NCBI GenBank assembly: GCA_958296025.1
Contig: OY282430.1
Coordinates: 1,736,001-1,800,000, forward strand
DNA: 64,000 bases
Direction: 5' to 3'
From: an uncultured Pseudomonadales bacterium
Lineage (GTDB): Bacteria > Pseudomonadota > Gammaproteobacteria > Pseudomonadales > Azotimanducaceae
The notes under the pieces were generated by a model. The model worked only from the letters and a program-made list of their open reading frames with translations. It ran no database searches and was not told the origin of the DNA. Position numbers and translations under genes: made by a program. Positions 28,893-37,098 of this stretch are shown piece by piece. Position 1 is the first letter of the stretch. The number at the start of each line of letters is the position of its first letter.

Positions 28893-29081
28893 CGGCGTCT
28901 CCTGGTTGGGCCGCCGCGCCGCCCTCATATCGCGCAATGGCGGGGCGGTCAGGGCGGGCGTTGGGGAACGCTTTCATGATGGCACGAAAGAAAAGGCGGA
29001 GAATGCCACGTTAAGAAAGGATAATTCCTCTTTCTGTTTGCAATGGGTTAGGGTGGATATGCTACAAACTCGGAACGGCTA
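28878..29081. repeat. Long direct repeat copy 1 (sub-terminal class 1 sequence)
   Basis: About 200 bp closely matching 32158-32360. It covers the first codons of the zinc-ribbon gene (MTDK), its upstream region (CATCGGCGTCTCCTGGTTGG, GGCGGGCGTTGGGGAACG), the AT-rich stretch and the right terminal repeat GAACGGCTAG. Confidence 0.85.
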
Positions 29082-29189
29082 GGTAAATTTAGGGATTTAT
29101 ATACTTAGATTAACCACGGCGGAGCGGCGCTAGGGCCGCGCATTAATTCCACCCGAAGTAAAATGGCCCCACAGTCTTATGCTTCGGAA

Positions 29190-30284
29190 TCAGGGGTAAA
29201 CGACGAGTAGCCCGTTCTTCTTGGACAACCCAACAGAAGCGATATCTCCTGCTTCCCATTGTTCAATAATTTTTCGCCGCGCATCATAATCAAGCGTTAC
29301 TCCTTCGTTGGGCAGCATCAGAAACTTAACGAGTTCCGCAATCCTAGGATCTAGTCGATTTTTTTTCAGGTGATGATTTATCAGTCCTACCGACATTGCA
29401 GACATTACAGCCACCTTATCGCTTTTTACCACCCCCCTCGTCGCCGCCTTTGTTACTGACTTAGGTGTCTCAAACATCAAGCCGTAATAAGACTGATGCA
29501 CCAAGCGCTCCCTATGGGTTAAAAACTTGTGTCCCATTTTCTTTAGAGTTGCAACCCCCCGTTCCCATAGTCCATCTATAGGTGCTGCACGGCTAACAGT
29601 GCGCAACTCTACTCCTGCTGGTGTTAGTCTGACATCAGGAAAGGAGAATGTTATTGGCTTATATAACGCCGTTTGGTCAAAGTACCGCAGTCCCATCACT
29701 CCCATGTCTTTAGGAAGTGTTACTTCCCTAAAAAACCGCCCCGGCGCTCTATCACGATCCAATTCAATCAAGCCGCACGTTACGAGTTCCGTCAATTTTA
29801 GATCATCATTGCTTGCGCTTAAGATGATTGACATATTCCCCGACGCTTCCAGCATGCCACCCGGCAGATCAAATAAATGACTACAAAACACTTGAAAAGC
29901 ATGAGCCTCGTCAGCGTTCATATCTGATAGGATGGATAAGGTTCTTTTTCTGAACGAGCCGGGGGATTGCAGTTCTCCTGCGAGCAGATGCGCAAAATGG
30001 CCCGATACATCATCGTCCGAAGCGTTCAGAGACATATACCACTTAAAGGCCCATGAGTCATCGGGCCTGCTGACTTTCTGACTATCCTCTCCGATAATTT
30101 GTTTGGCTTGGTAGATCACGCGAATAGCCCTTGCTGCCAGCGACTTGAATATGGGAACCACAGCGGCGGCAGGTTCGCCAGTAGTTGCTACGGACGCTAT
30201 AATATCTGCCAAAAGCGCAGGGGACGGCACAGAATAATCTTTCGTCATCTTAGGATAATCCGCGGGGGACCGCCCTCTCTCCAT
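29190..30284 (-). CDS. DUF2806-like protein
   Basis: 364 residues (or 352 from ATG 30248). The central block DDSWAFKWYMSLNASDDDVSG followed by HFAHLLAGELQSPGSF and RKRTLSILSDMNADEAHAF (residues about 72-140) matches the pattern of DUF2806/TIGR03899-type proteins (W-AxxxSdeelqxlWAxLLAGExxxPGsfSxRTLxxLxxL). The function of that family is unknown. The C-terminal half (about 220-364) is mixed and not recognised. The coding DNA is clearly AT-richer than the chromosome, which points to recent acquisition. Last gene of the leftward operon. Confidence 0.65.
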   Translation of the reverse strand: MERGRSPADYPKMTKDYSVPSPALLADIIASVATTGEPAAAVVPIFKSLAARAIRVIYQAKQIIGEDSQKVSRPDDSWAFKWYMSLNASDDDVSGHFAHLLAGELQSPGSFRKRTLSILSDMNADEAHAFQVFCSHLFDLPGGMLEASGNMSIILSASNDDLKLTELVTCGLIELDRDRAPGRFFREVTLPKDMGVMGLRYFDQTALYKPITFSFPDVRLTPAGVELRTVSRAAPIDGLWERGVATLKKMGHKFLTHRERLVHQSYYGLMFETPKSVTKAATRGVVKSDKVAVMSAMSVGLINHHLKKNRLDPRIAELVKFLMLPNEGVTLDYDARRKIIEQWEAGDIASVGLSKKNGLLVVYP

Positions 30285-30364
30285 CCACCATAGGCGGTCG
30301 CCAGCATCTCGGCGCGGCGCCGCAGGCGGGATCAGTGGTCGGCCCGCCTTCGTGCGCGGAGTTC

Positions 30365-31090
30365 CTACGCATGCATCATGACATATGGCACTTCACCGGC
30401 GTTCTGCAATTGCGCCCCCGTGCTGGCAGCCAAGGTCCCTAACAATACAGGAATCTCAATGGGGCCAGGGGAGACGATGTGTCCTGTGGAAATTTTCACC
30501 ACACCTTTCGGAAGGCCGCGACGAAATGTCATGCCGTCAGCCCAAGGCAATTTCTGTTTGATGGTTCCTGGGCCTGCCGATTCAAGCGCATGTGCAAACT
30601 CCTGTAGTATCATTTCTCCAATCAATAGGGCTATGACATGCAGATAGCCTGCGTTGGCAATGCGCATCGCGCACGCCAACTTCCATAAAGACTCTTTCTT
30701 GTCCCAAGCACTTTTGTTCTTTGCGCGTGGACGTTTTTTGAGGCCGGGCGCATGCGCCCCTTCCGTGTTCCGCAATCCTGAAAAACAATCGCCTAGAGTA
30801 AACGACATCTCGGTCTGCGCAGAACCAACCTTTCCGCAGAAAAGGTGCTGCCCCAACCACTTGCTTTTATCCATCCGCGGGCCGCTGTCATCAAACAATC
30901 CGCCAAAAGACAGATGCGCCTTATCCACAAGCTCAACGCCACGCAACGGGCCGACCTTGAAGTTAATTTTCTGCGGCAATGTTGGGACTATCACAGGCTG
31001 TCCAGCCGGCGACATCGACGTTATGGTTATGGTGCCGCCCTGCATTTCTAGGGTAGGAAAATCTGTGGGGTCATCATCCCATGCCCGCAA
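30365..31090 (-). CDS. Hypothetical protein (241 aa)
   Basis: Not recognised. TTG start at 31090, 15 bp after the stop of the upstream 76-residue gene; AGAGAGGA lies immediately before it. The N-terminal 110 residues look beta-rich (TITITSMSPAGQPVIV, GVELVDKAHLSFGGLF). A basic stretch follows (KKRPRAKNKSAWDKK), then a helical hydrophobic segment (GYLHVIALLIGEMILQEFAHAL) and a Gly/Val-rich end. Possibly a beta-sandwich plus a helical part. AT-richer than the flanks, like the next gene. Confidence 0.55.
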   Translation of the reverse strand: MRAWDDDPTDFPTLEMQGGTITITSMSPAGQPVIVPTLPQKINFKVGPLRGVELVDKAHLSFGGLFDDSGPRMDKSKWLGQHLFCGKVGSAQTEMSFTLGDCFSGLRNTEGAHAPGLKKRPRAKNKSAWDKKESLWKLACAMRIANAGYLHVIALLIGEMILQEFAHALESAGPGTIKQKLPWADGMTFRRGLPKGVVKISTGHIVSPGPIEIPVLLGTLAASTGAQLQNAGEVPYVMMHA

Positions 31091-31104
31091 TTCCTCTCTA
31101 TCGA

Positions 31105-31335
31105 CTAAGGGGGCAGCCTAACGCGATCGAAGCATTTGTGCAACAGGCCGCCGCCATCCTGCAACAGCTTCCAAAGCTCCACGGAAGCGGCGGCACCCCA
31201 CCTGCTCATGCCCTCGAGATTTTTGAATTCAACCAACTCAAACAAATCGCACATCAACTTCATGCAGTCCACAATGGCCTTACGGTCTGCGTGTGCGGAC
31301 AGGCTTTTGAACGTCCATGCGGCTTCGCGGCTCAT
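31105..31335 (-). CDS. Hypothetical small protein (76 aa)
   Basis: Not recognised. Helical, two Cys (MKLMCDLF region and near the end), preceded by GGAGTCGCTAG with good spacing. The ATG overlaps the stop of the upstream tiny frame (ATGA), which argues for coupled translation in an operon. Confidence 0.5.
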   Translation of the reverse strand: MSREAAWTFKSLSAHADRKAIVDCMKLMCDLFELVEFKNLEGMSRWGAAASVELWKLLQDGGGLLHKCFDRVRLPP

Positions 31336-31493
31336 CTAGCGACTCCATGCGCGTTGCGCGGCAACACCAAGAGGATGCCTTCATTTGTCATTGGCCGCCT
31401 AAACGTCAATCAGCCGGCCGTGTTCCGTTTCCAGAAACGGCGCAGATGTGCAGGACCTAGTGGCGGCAGCGGAGAACCCAGAAGCAGTTTCAT
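31332..31493 (-). pseudogene. Tiny frame with an internal TGA
   Basis: The frame starts at ATG 31493 behind AAGGAG and reads MKLLLGSPLPPLGPAHLRRF with a short tail, then TGA at 31410-31412. The same frame continues to 31332 and ends in the ATGA overlap with the next gene. Either a roughly 52-residue protein with a nonsense change, or a 27-residue peptide followed by a 19-residue one starting at ATG 31391. Confidence 0.35.
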
Positions 31494-31521
31494 ATGTCCT
31501 CAACTCCTTGGCGTCGCACGT

Positions 31522-31725
31522 TCAGTCGCTTGGAGCCATTTCGGCAATGTCTCCGGATCGGACCGGCCTGTCGTCGGGCCACTCCATTTCCTCGGCGTTG
31601 AAGACCAGCACGCCCTTGACCTTCCGCCCGCCGCGGAGCAGGACGTCGACTCGCTGATGGCCCATCCCGTTCTCCGGAAATCGGCGGAGCGCCTCCGAAC
31701 AGTTCTCGTCAAGATGTACGCGCAT
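31522..31725 (-). CDS. Hypothetical small protein (67 aa)
   Basis: ATG at 31725 with GGGAGATAATGAC upstream, a good ribosome site; the frame is open to 31863, but that part lacks one. The protein is a compact beta-type sequence (VDVLLRGGRKVKGVLVFNAEE) ending VRSGDIAEMAPSD. Similar small beta proteins of unknown role accompany other operons. It is the first gene of the leftward operon in module 4b. Confidence 0.55.
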   Translation of the reverse strand: MRVHLDENCSEALRRFPENGMGHQRVDVLLRGGRKVKGVLVFNAEEMEWPDDRPVRSGDIAEMAPSD

Positions 31726-32157
31726 GTCATTATCTCCCGCATTCAATTCACAAACGCCATTTCCCCCGAGATGGAGAGTGGACGGCTGGCGCAATGCCCG
31801 GCAGTTCCGCTCCCCCAACCACAGCCAAGGAGAAACGACATGGCTCATCGCCGGCTCACTCATGCATCAAGATGCCACATTGAGGGCACTGAAAGCCAGG
31901 GGCGCGTCACAAAGGCGGAGGCAAGGCGGTGCCGACCGGTCCGCGCATCCCCGATGCGGCGCGGGACGATCTGACGCGCCGCTCGGCGCCTTGCCCTCCT
32001 TCAGGCGGGGTTTCCGAATTCCCTGCTCGCCCTTCCGCGTCCTTGTGAAGTGGATGGCGCACAGGCTAGCGGCCACCTGGCTAGGGCGCCGGCCCTGACC
32101 CCGAATCCGTTTCGAGCGTGATGTCAGGCGGGTCCGCCGCCCTGGCCATTGCCCGCA
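31726..32157. other. Upstream region of the module 4b operon
   Basis: No supported gene in about 430 bp. A promoter for the leftward operon should lie here, but I could not pick one. From about 32100 the DNA approaches the repeated sub-terminal block. Confidence 0.3.
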
Positions 32158-32360
32158 GAGCTTGTCGGTCATCGGCGTCTCCTGGTTGGGCCGCCGTGTC
32201 GCCCTTATGTTGCGCAATGGCGGGGTGGTCAGGGCGGGCGTTGGGGAACGTTTTCATGATGGAACGAAAGAAAAGGCGGAAAGCGCCACTTTAGGAAAGG
32301 CTGATTCCTTTCTGTTTTCAATGGGTTAGGGTGGATATACCTAAAAACTCGGAACGGCTA
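32158..32360. repeat. Long direct repeat copy 2 (sub-terminal class 1 sequence)
   Basis: Partner of 28878-29081. It keeps the zinc-ribbon start (MTDK on the minus strand near 32170) but loses similarity right after these codons, so only the first residues of that gene remain. The AT-rich stretch (TTTCAATGGGTTAGGGTGGA) and the class 1 terminal repeat follow. Confidence 0.85.
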
Positions 32361-32381
32361 GCCTCTCCGCCATAGCCGTTC
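32352..32381. repeat. Module junction E (class 1 right end / class 2 left end)
   Basis: GAACGGCTA, 12 bp GCCTCTCCGCCA, TAGCCGTTC. The spacer has one C more than the other junctions and so matches 11 bases of the tRNA 3' end. Confidence 0.85.
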
Positions 32382-32511
32382 GGGATTCTTCGGCATTTGT
32401 TCATAATGGACTAGGGTTGGAACGCCATCTCGCCACCAATTCGCGTTCCAGAGATGACGTGATGCCGCTTGACTAGGCGGGGCATTTGGCCGGCGACCGG
32501 GCAGCGCATGG

Positions 32512-33372
32512 CTACGGGCTTGGGTAGGCGGGGTGTTCCTGCTCCCATTCCCTAGTGCGAATGGGCAACTCCGGTTTAATGGACTCCAGACGCCGCACGG
32601 GGTTCGGATCCATCTTCCACACGTTCAGCAAGTGCTGCGCAGTTCCGCGAAGATGCGAACTAGGTTTCGCCAGTGTGTCGAGTCCACGCTTGCAGGCGTC
32701 ATGAACTTCCTGCAGCCGCGCATTCGCATCGTCAGGCCAGTACGCGCCGAAGGCGGCATTGAGCATGGCCTGCTCTTCGCGGGGTTCTCTCATCAGCTTC
32801 ATGAATGTGGAATCCACTGGGTACACCACGCTTTCGGTGGCGAGGTCGAACTCATGCTGGTGCTCGCCCACCCAGCGGTTGACCAGCAACTCGTCGATTG
32901 ACTCCATGTTTGAAGTCAGCAGAACTTTTCCGCCGCACGCCAGCGCTTCGCATATGATCATCGCATCCCTATGGGTGGAAATCGCCTCTAAATCGATGCC
33001 TGGAAAGCAGGCGGGGTCGATGCTGTCCAGCAGCAGCCACGCCTTATCCCGCTCGTCAGGCGTCAGAAAACGGATATCGTATGGGCTGTCATCCGACAGC
33101 CAAGCGTCCGCCCACCATATCTGGATGCGCATGTGCAATGCGTCCCGACTGCTAATGTCGTTGGCGCCCGAGTGCAAGTGTCGGGCCAAGTTGCCGCGGC
33201 TTTCCGCTAGGCGATCGGCAGATGAGAATTGAAGCTCCCGCGCTATTTCCCAAGCCGCGGCGGGGACGGTCAGAGCGGTCTCCCCGCGCAGTTCGCACCA
33301 TGCGGCGTGCAGGCGTCTTTGCAGCGGCAGCAATAGCCTGTTGGTGTCCAGAAAGGCGCCGCTCAGGTCCAC
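32512..33372 (-). CDS. PIN-like domain protein
   Basis: 286 residues, GTG start. The N-terminus AFLDTNRLLLPL has the first acidic residue of a PIN nuclease. A Glu follows in AAWEIAREL near residue 43, and HRDAMIICEALACGGKVLLT and SNMESID near residues 133-160 supply the later Asp residues and the typical strand. PIN proteins are Mg-dependent RNases, often toxins. The C-terminal 110 residues are not recognised. The 3 bp gap to the upstream small gene suggests an operon and a toxin-antitoxin-like arrangement; this is inferred. Confidence 0.55.
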   Translation of the reverse strand: MDLSGAFLDTNRLLLPLQRRLHAAWCELRGETALTVPAAAWEIARELQFSSADRLAESRGNLARHLHSGANDISSRDALHMRIQIWWADAWLSDDSPYDIRFLTPDERDKAWLLLDSIDPACFPGIDLEAISTHRDAMIICEALACGGKVLLTSNMESIDELLVNRWVGEHQHEFDLATESVVYPVDSTFMKLMREPREEQAMLNAAFGAYWPDDANARLQEVHDACKRGLDTLAKPSSHLRGTAQHLLNVWKMDPNPVRRLESIKPELPIRTREWEQEHPAYPSP

Positions 33373-33375
33373 AGG

Positions 33376-33603
33376 TTACCCATGGCTTGAGCGCGCCTCA
33401 ATGTCGGCCATAATGCGGCGGTTCCGAACATCCCGCCAATGCAGGCCCACAGGACCCAAGGGATTTGGGCGGGACGGCCCTTCGTAGAGCTTGCGGGCTT
33501 CGCGCACTACGGCCCCTTCAGTCAGATCAGGGTGTTGCGCTCGCACATGGTCAGCGAGGGATTCAAGCAGTCGCCCCTCCGTGCATCTCATTTTTGAGGG
33601 CAT
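33376..33603 (-). CDS. Small protein upstream of the PIN-like gene
   Basis: 75 residues from ATG 33603; a TTG at 33663 would add 20. Helical, basic, with VRAQHPDLTEGAVVREARKL resembling a short helix-turn-helix or ribbon-type region. It ends 3 bp before the PIN-like start. The position fits an antitoxin, but no family is recognised and the ribosome site is weak. Confidence 0.5.
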   Translation of the reverse strand: MPSKMRCTEGRLLESLADHVRAQHPDLTEGAVVREARKLYEGPSRPNPLGPVGLHWRDVRNRRIMADIEARSSHG

Positions 33604-33858
33604 GACCTTATTCTCATTCGTGGCCGAGGGCCGAATTTTGGCCCATGCGTCGATACTTGTCAACCCGGCCGCCTAAGCAAAACGCTTGCCCCACACATGG
33701 TCGAACCTCGCGGAAGCCTAAAAATCCTGAACGACCCTATCCGCCATCTGGCAGCGCCATTCATGATGGTGCGAAAAACATGGCGAATTTGTGCCAGTTT
33801 AATTTTCAGATAATCTATTGATTTTATTTAGGGAAAACGAAAAATGCCGAAAAATTGC

Positions 33859-33887
33859 GAACGGCTAGCTCTCCGCCATAGCCGTTC
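33859..33887. repeat. Module junction F (class 2 right end / class 3 left end)
   Basis: GAACGGCTA, 11 bp GCTCTCCGCCA, TAGCCGTTC. The upstream 100 bp and the downstream GGGATTTTGGGGC are shared with junction C. Confidence 0.85.
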
Positions 33888-34026
33888 GGGATTTTGGGGC
33901 TTGGCGTTCGCTCGCTTCCCGTCAAATTTAATAAAAGGGCAAGTTCCGCTCACCATGCGGACTCAGAATTAACGGGAGTTGCCTAGTCACTGCGCCGCCA
34001 CGGCGCGTCAGCGAGTGGCGCGGAGC

Positions 34027-35370
34027 TTACGGCTCGACGCCGCCCGCCTGCCGAGCAGCCGCCTGCGGAGCGCTGGCGGACGGCTGTGGCGCATTGAGCG
34101 GCAGCAGCATGGCGTACGCATTTGGATGGCGCACCGCCACCCTTTGCGCGACGGCGTCGGACAGGGTTGGGATTCCACAGGACCAAGGCGGGACTGCGTT
34201 CGGGTCGGCGTTGTCTTTGATGCTGGTCTCGTCATTCCACAGGAAGCCTGCATGCTTGAGTTCCATGCTGAGCGATGCCGCATCCAAGTCGGAGTGGGCG
34301 CTCGCCCGCCCGCAAGCCCTGTCAATGTCCTCATCGGTCAGCGCGCTCCATCCTCGCAGTCGTGCGGCTTCAGTCACTGCGCAGGCCGCAAAAAGCAAGC
34401 CGGCGTCCTGCAGTCCGTTGATGCGATCTCGATAGTAATCCGCCTTTGACTTGGAAAACTGCGGCAAGGCTTGGTGCATGGCGGCACCGTCTATGGTCGC
34501 GCCAATCTTCGGACTGGCATCCCATAGCGCCCACCCCATAATCTGCAGAAAATAGGGGTAGCCGGCGGTTTCCTGCATGATGAGTTCCGCCGCGCCATCG
34601 GTGATTTTCGCATTCATGGGCTGGGCTATGGCGTCCACACTGTCTTTTTTGCCCAGCAAGCCGAGGGGTCGCCTGCGGTGACGCAAGCGGCTCCAGAACG
34701 TGGTGTGCATCTTATCGAGAGCGGACTGCAGATTGGGCGTGCCCGCCAAAACAAGCTGATTCTTGGCGCCCTCGGTTCTGGCGGACTGCTCAGCCCGGAG
34801 CAGGACGGCACCGCCCTCCGTGGCGAGCGCATGAGCTTCGTCAATGACGATTAGGGTGGGCTTCTTGCCGATGCGCAGCAAGGATTTCGCGGCAGCCTCA
34901 GACTCCATGTCGCGCACCGTCTGTCGCTCCAATTCGACGCCTGCGCCGTCGGTGCCAATCTGCCCATGCGTGCGCATTGCTTTGGTTTTTAGGACGCCCT
35001 TGCCGCCCGCGATGTGCGCGAGCTGCGCCTTGACCTGATCGGCAGTTTCAATGTCCGACAGGTCCAGCGCCACCACATTGACTCGATTACGCCTTCCCAA
35101 ATCCACCATCCGGCGCATGAGCACAGTTTTTCCGTTGCCTCTTGGGGCGAATAGCACCATGGGTCCAAGCGGCACGGCGCCCTTGCCGTACAGACTGTCC
35201 ATGCAGGATTTGAATACGGCGATGTCTGCGTCTCGTCCCGCTAGATAGGGTGGGGGAGTGCCCGAACCCGCCCTGAAGGGGTTCTCGCTAGGCGCCGATG
35301 TCCGGCGACTGCCCATCCGCATCAGTCTTTGTGCGAAATTCGACGCCATCGCCACCGCACGCATTCCCAT
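34027..35370 (-). CDS. Stand-alone AAA ATPase (second copy of the type)
   Basis: 447 residues. Walker A is FAPRGNGKTVLMRRMV near residue 75, Walker B is LIVIDEAHAL near 173, followed by QLVLAGTPNLQSALDKM and TTFWSRL, the sensor-like region. GYPYFLQIMGWALWD near 270 is a recurrent block in this family of orphan ATPases. Like the ATPase at 27022-28527 it has YLAGRDADIAVF before Walker A and a CGIPTLSDAV motif near the C-terminus. Function unknown; the GTPN loop is reminiscent of TniB/ExeA-type ATPases, but that is weak. ATGs at 35364 and 35349 are alternative starts. Confidence 0.75.
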   Translation of the reverse strand: MGMRAVAMASNFAQRLMRMGSRRTSAPSENPFRAGSGTPPPYLAGRDADIAVFKSCMDSLYGKGAVPLGPMVLFAPRGNGKTVLMRRMVDLGRRNRVNVVALDLSDIETADQVKAQLAHIAGGKGVLKTKAMRTHGQIGTDGAGVELERQTVRDMESEAAAKSLLRIGKKPTLIVIDEAHALATEGGAVLLRAEQSARTEGAKNQLVLAGTPNLQSALDKMHTTFWSRLRHRRRPLGLLGKKDSVDAIAQPMNAKITDGAAELIMQETAGYPYFLQIMGWALWDASPKIGATIDGAAMHQALPQFSKSKADYYRDRINGLQDAGLLFAACAVTEAARLRGWSALTDEDIDRACGRASAHSDLDAASLSMELKHAGFLWNDETSIKDNADPNAVPPWSCGIPTLSDAVAQRVAVRHPNAYAMLLPLNAPQPSASAPQAAARQAGGVEP

Positions 35371-35615
35371 TCAGTCAATGCCTTGGATGGCATTCTATTA
35401 GATTTGGCACTTCGGCGCAATGCGTTGTATGGGATGAGCAGGACGATTTTGTAGTTATGCGCAATCTGTTGATTTGATTGACGGAATCCCGGATCTGAAC
35501 ATTCGCTCCCGGCTGTGCTGCAATGCTCGTTGAATTGGGTTTCAAGGAGGGTTCGGCATGTGGGGCTTGGCGCGGACGGTGGATTTGCAGGCGTTGCGCG
35601 TCGTCGCGCCAAGGG

Positions 35616-36416
35616 CCGGGCGGGGCGCTGGCCCTGGACGGCAAGGCGGCCTCGGCATGGGGCGAGGGGCCGAACCCGGAGCGGGTGCTGATTGTGGCGG
35701 TGGCGCACGGCGACGGGCTGACGGTCGACCGGACGGCGTCCGACGGCGTTGGCGGGGAGATTCTCGGGGTGCGCCGGCTGCTGCGGGAGATTCCCGTCGC
35801 CGGGCGCGTCCTCACGCTGGACGCGCTGCACAGCCGCCCCGAGACGGCGCGCCTGATCGTGGGGTTGGGGGCCGACTACGCCATGCCGGTCAAGGGGAAC
35901 CGGCCGACCCTGCTGGAGGACATTGCGCTCCTGGACTGGAGTTCGACGGCGGAGTTCGCAACCACCGAAAAGGGCCACGGCCGGGTCGAGACCCGGCGCT
36001 GCCGGGCCTTCCCGCTGGACGGCGCCCCCGACGAACTGGCCGCCCTGCCGGGCCGACGCCAAGCCTTCCGCATCGTGCGCGAACGGCATGTCGCGCGCAC
36101 CGGGCGGACCGCGACGCAGACCGCCTTCGGCGTCACGTCCCTGGGGCCGGAGCGGGCCGGCCCGGCGGAACTGCTCGCCCTGAACCGCGGCCACTGGGAG
36201 ATCGAAAACCGCCTCCACCACATGCGCGACGTCTCCTGCGACGAAGACCGCCTGCGCATCCGCAACGGACGCCGCGCCGGCAACTTGGCCGGCCTCTCCA
36301 ACGCCGCCATCTCCATCGTCCGCCTCAAGGGACGCTTCAACCACCCGCCCCAAGCCAACCGCCACTACGCCGCACGGCAGGGCGAGGCGCTGCGGGAAGT
36401 CGTCCGATCGGGCTAA
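35616..36416 (+). pseudogene. ISAs1-family transposase, 5'-truncated
   Basis: The recognisable part starts at ALALDGKA and continues through VLTLDALHSRPETARLIV, YAMPVKGNRPTLLEDI, EKGHGRVETRRCR and GHWEIENRLHHMRDVSCDED to the end, the DDE core of ISAs1 (H-repeat) transposases. The N-terminal domain of about 100 residues is missing and the upstream frame is unrelated, so the gene is dead. I could not define the element's terminal repeats. Confidence 0.75.
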
Positions 36417-36862
36417 GCGCTCCCCCCCAAACAAAAGCCAAGGAAAACGGGCGGCGCCCCGCAGCCCCCCGCGCCCGAAAAACGCCAAGCGGACCCGAAC
36501 GCGTCCAGCCAAGCGGAAAACGCCCCTTCCGCCCCTCCCGGAATCCGCCCTCCCCCGACTTCCCGCGTCCCAAAACGCAGGACCGAGCGGAACAGCTTCG
36601 CCAGCAAACGACTTTAAAATCGCCCTGATCGCCCATTACATATGGCACAGGGCGAGGTAGTCGACAGTCGGTTAGGCGCAGGCCATCCGATAGGCCAAAG
36701 CGCTCGATGTACGATGTGGCCCGGTGGCCGATCGCCTCGGTGAGCGGCAGGATTCGCCAACGGTTCAACCGCACCGTTCGCCGCAGCAGCCCCAGCTCGG
36801 CGCCCTCTCCGCCAGCCCATTGTCATCCGCATTCATCCGCTGCCGTCCGTATTGGTCCGTTA
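36417..36862. other. Non-coding stretch between the ISAs1 and integrase remnants
   Basis: No gene supported. The first 150 bp are C/A-rich after the transposase stop; the remainder is unremarkable and probably decayed mobile-element sequence. Confidence 0.35.
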
Positions 36863-37036
36863 AGCATTGATTTATTGGACTGGGCGGCGGACAAGACCGA
36901 CGTGCCGCCGGAGGTGGTGGAAGCCGCGCTGGCGCACAAGGTGCCCAACGCCGTCGAAGCCGCCTACGCCCGCACCGACCACTTCGAGCCGCGCAGGGCG
37001 CTGATGGACGCCTAGGCCGCCTACCTGACCGCGTAG
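36863..37036 (+). pseudogene. C-terminal remnant of a P4-type tyrosine integrase
   Basis: The reading WAADKTDVPPEVVEAALAH, then VEAAYARTDHFEPRRALMDA, a TAG stop at 37013-37015, and AAYLTA matches the conserved end of P4-family integrases (RDWAAExTxxPxEVxExALAH, AYxRxDxxExRRxLMxxWAxYL). The stop replaces the conserved Trp. The active-site Tyr would be the Y of EAAYART, but the catalytic Arg/His part upstream is missing. Such integrases insert islands into tRNA 3' ends. Confidence 0.75.
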
Positions 37037-37098
37037 GCTGGCAATCCAACGGATGCGGCCGGGCCGCTCGCTGTCCGCACAATCAAGGCGTAGCCGGG

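Larger units (their letters stand above)
26490..29081. mobile_element. Module 4 (class 1 ends): AAA ATPase with zinc-ribbon remnants at both ends
   Basis: The class 1 left end is at 26490-26511, and a class 1 right end is at 29061-29081 (about 19 of 21 positions match). The right end is a half site: GAACGGCTAG is there, but the tRNA-like spacer and next left end are absent, and unrelated DNA follows. Inside are a zinc-ribbon remnant reading inward from the left, the ATPase gene, and a zinc-ribbon remnant reading inward from the right. Confidence 0.6.
29082..32360. mobile_element. Module 4b (class 1 right end only): operon of unknown genes
   Basis: The right end 32341-32360 is class 1. No left end or tRNA-like spacer is present at 29082, where the DNA turns AT-rich (GTAAATTTAGGGATTTATAT). 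It looks like a second class 1 element fused to module 4 after losing its left end. It carries a leftward operon of four or five genes. Confidence 0.5.
32373..33867. mobile_element. Module 5 (class 2 ends): PIN-like gene pair
   Basis: The left end 32373-32398 and right end 33842-33867 are inverted copies matching at 23 of 26 positions (class 2). Cargo is a leftward two-gene operon. Confidence 0.75.

Noticed and set aside
35558-36628. 356-codon frame across the ISAs1 remnant
   Set aside because: Pro/Arg-rich out-of-frame reading of the transposase remnant.
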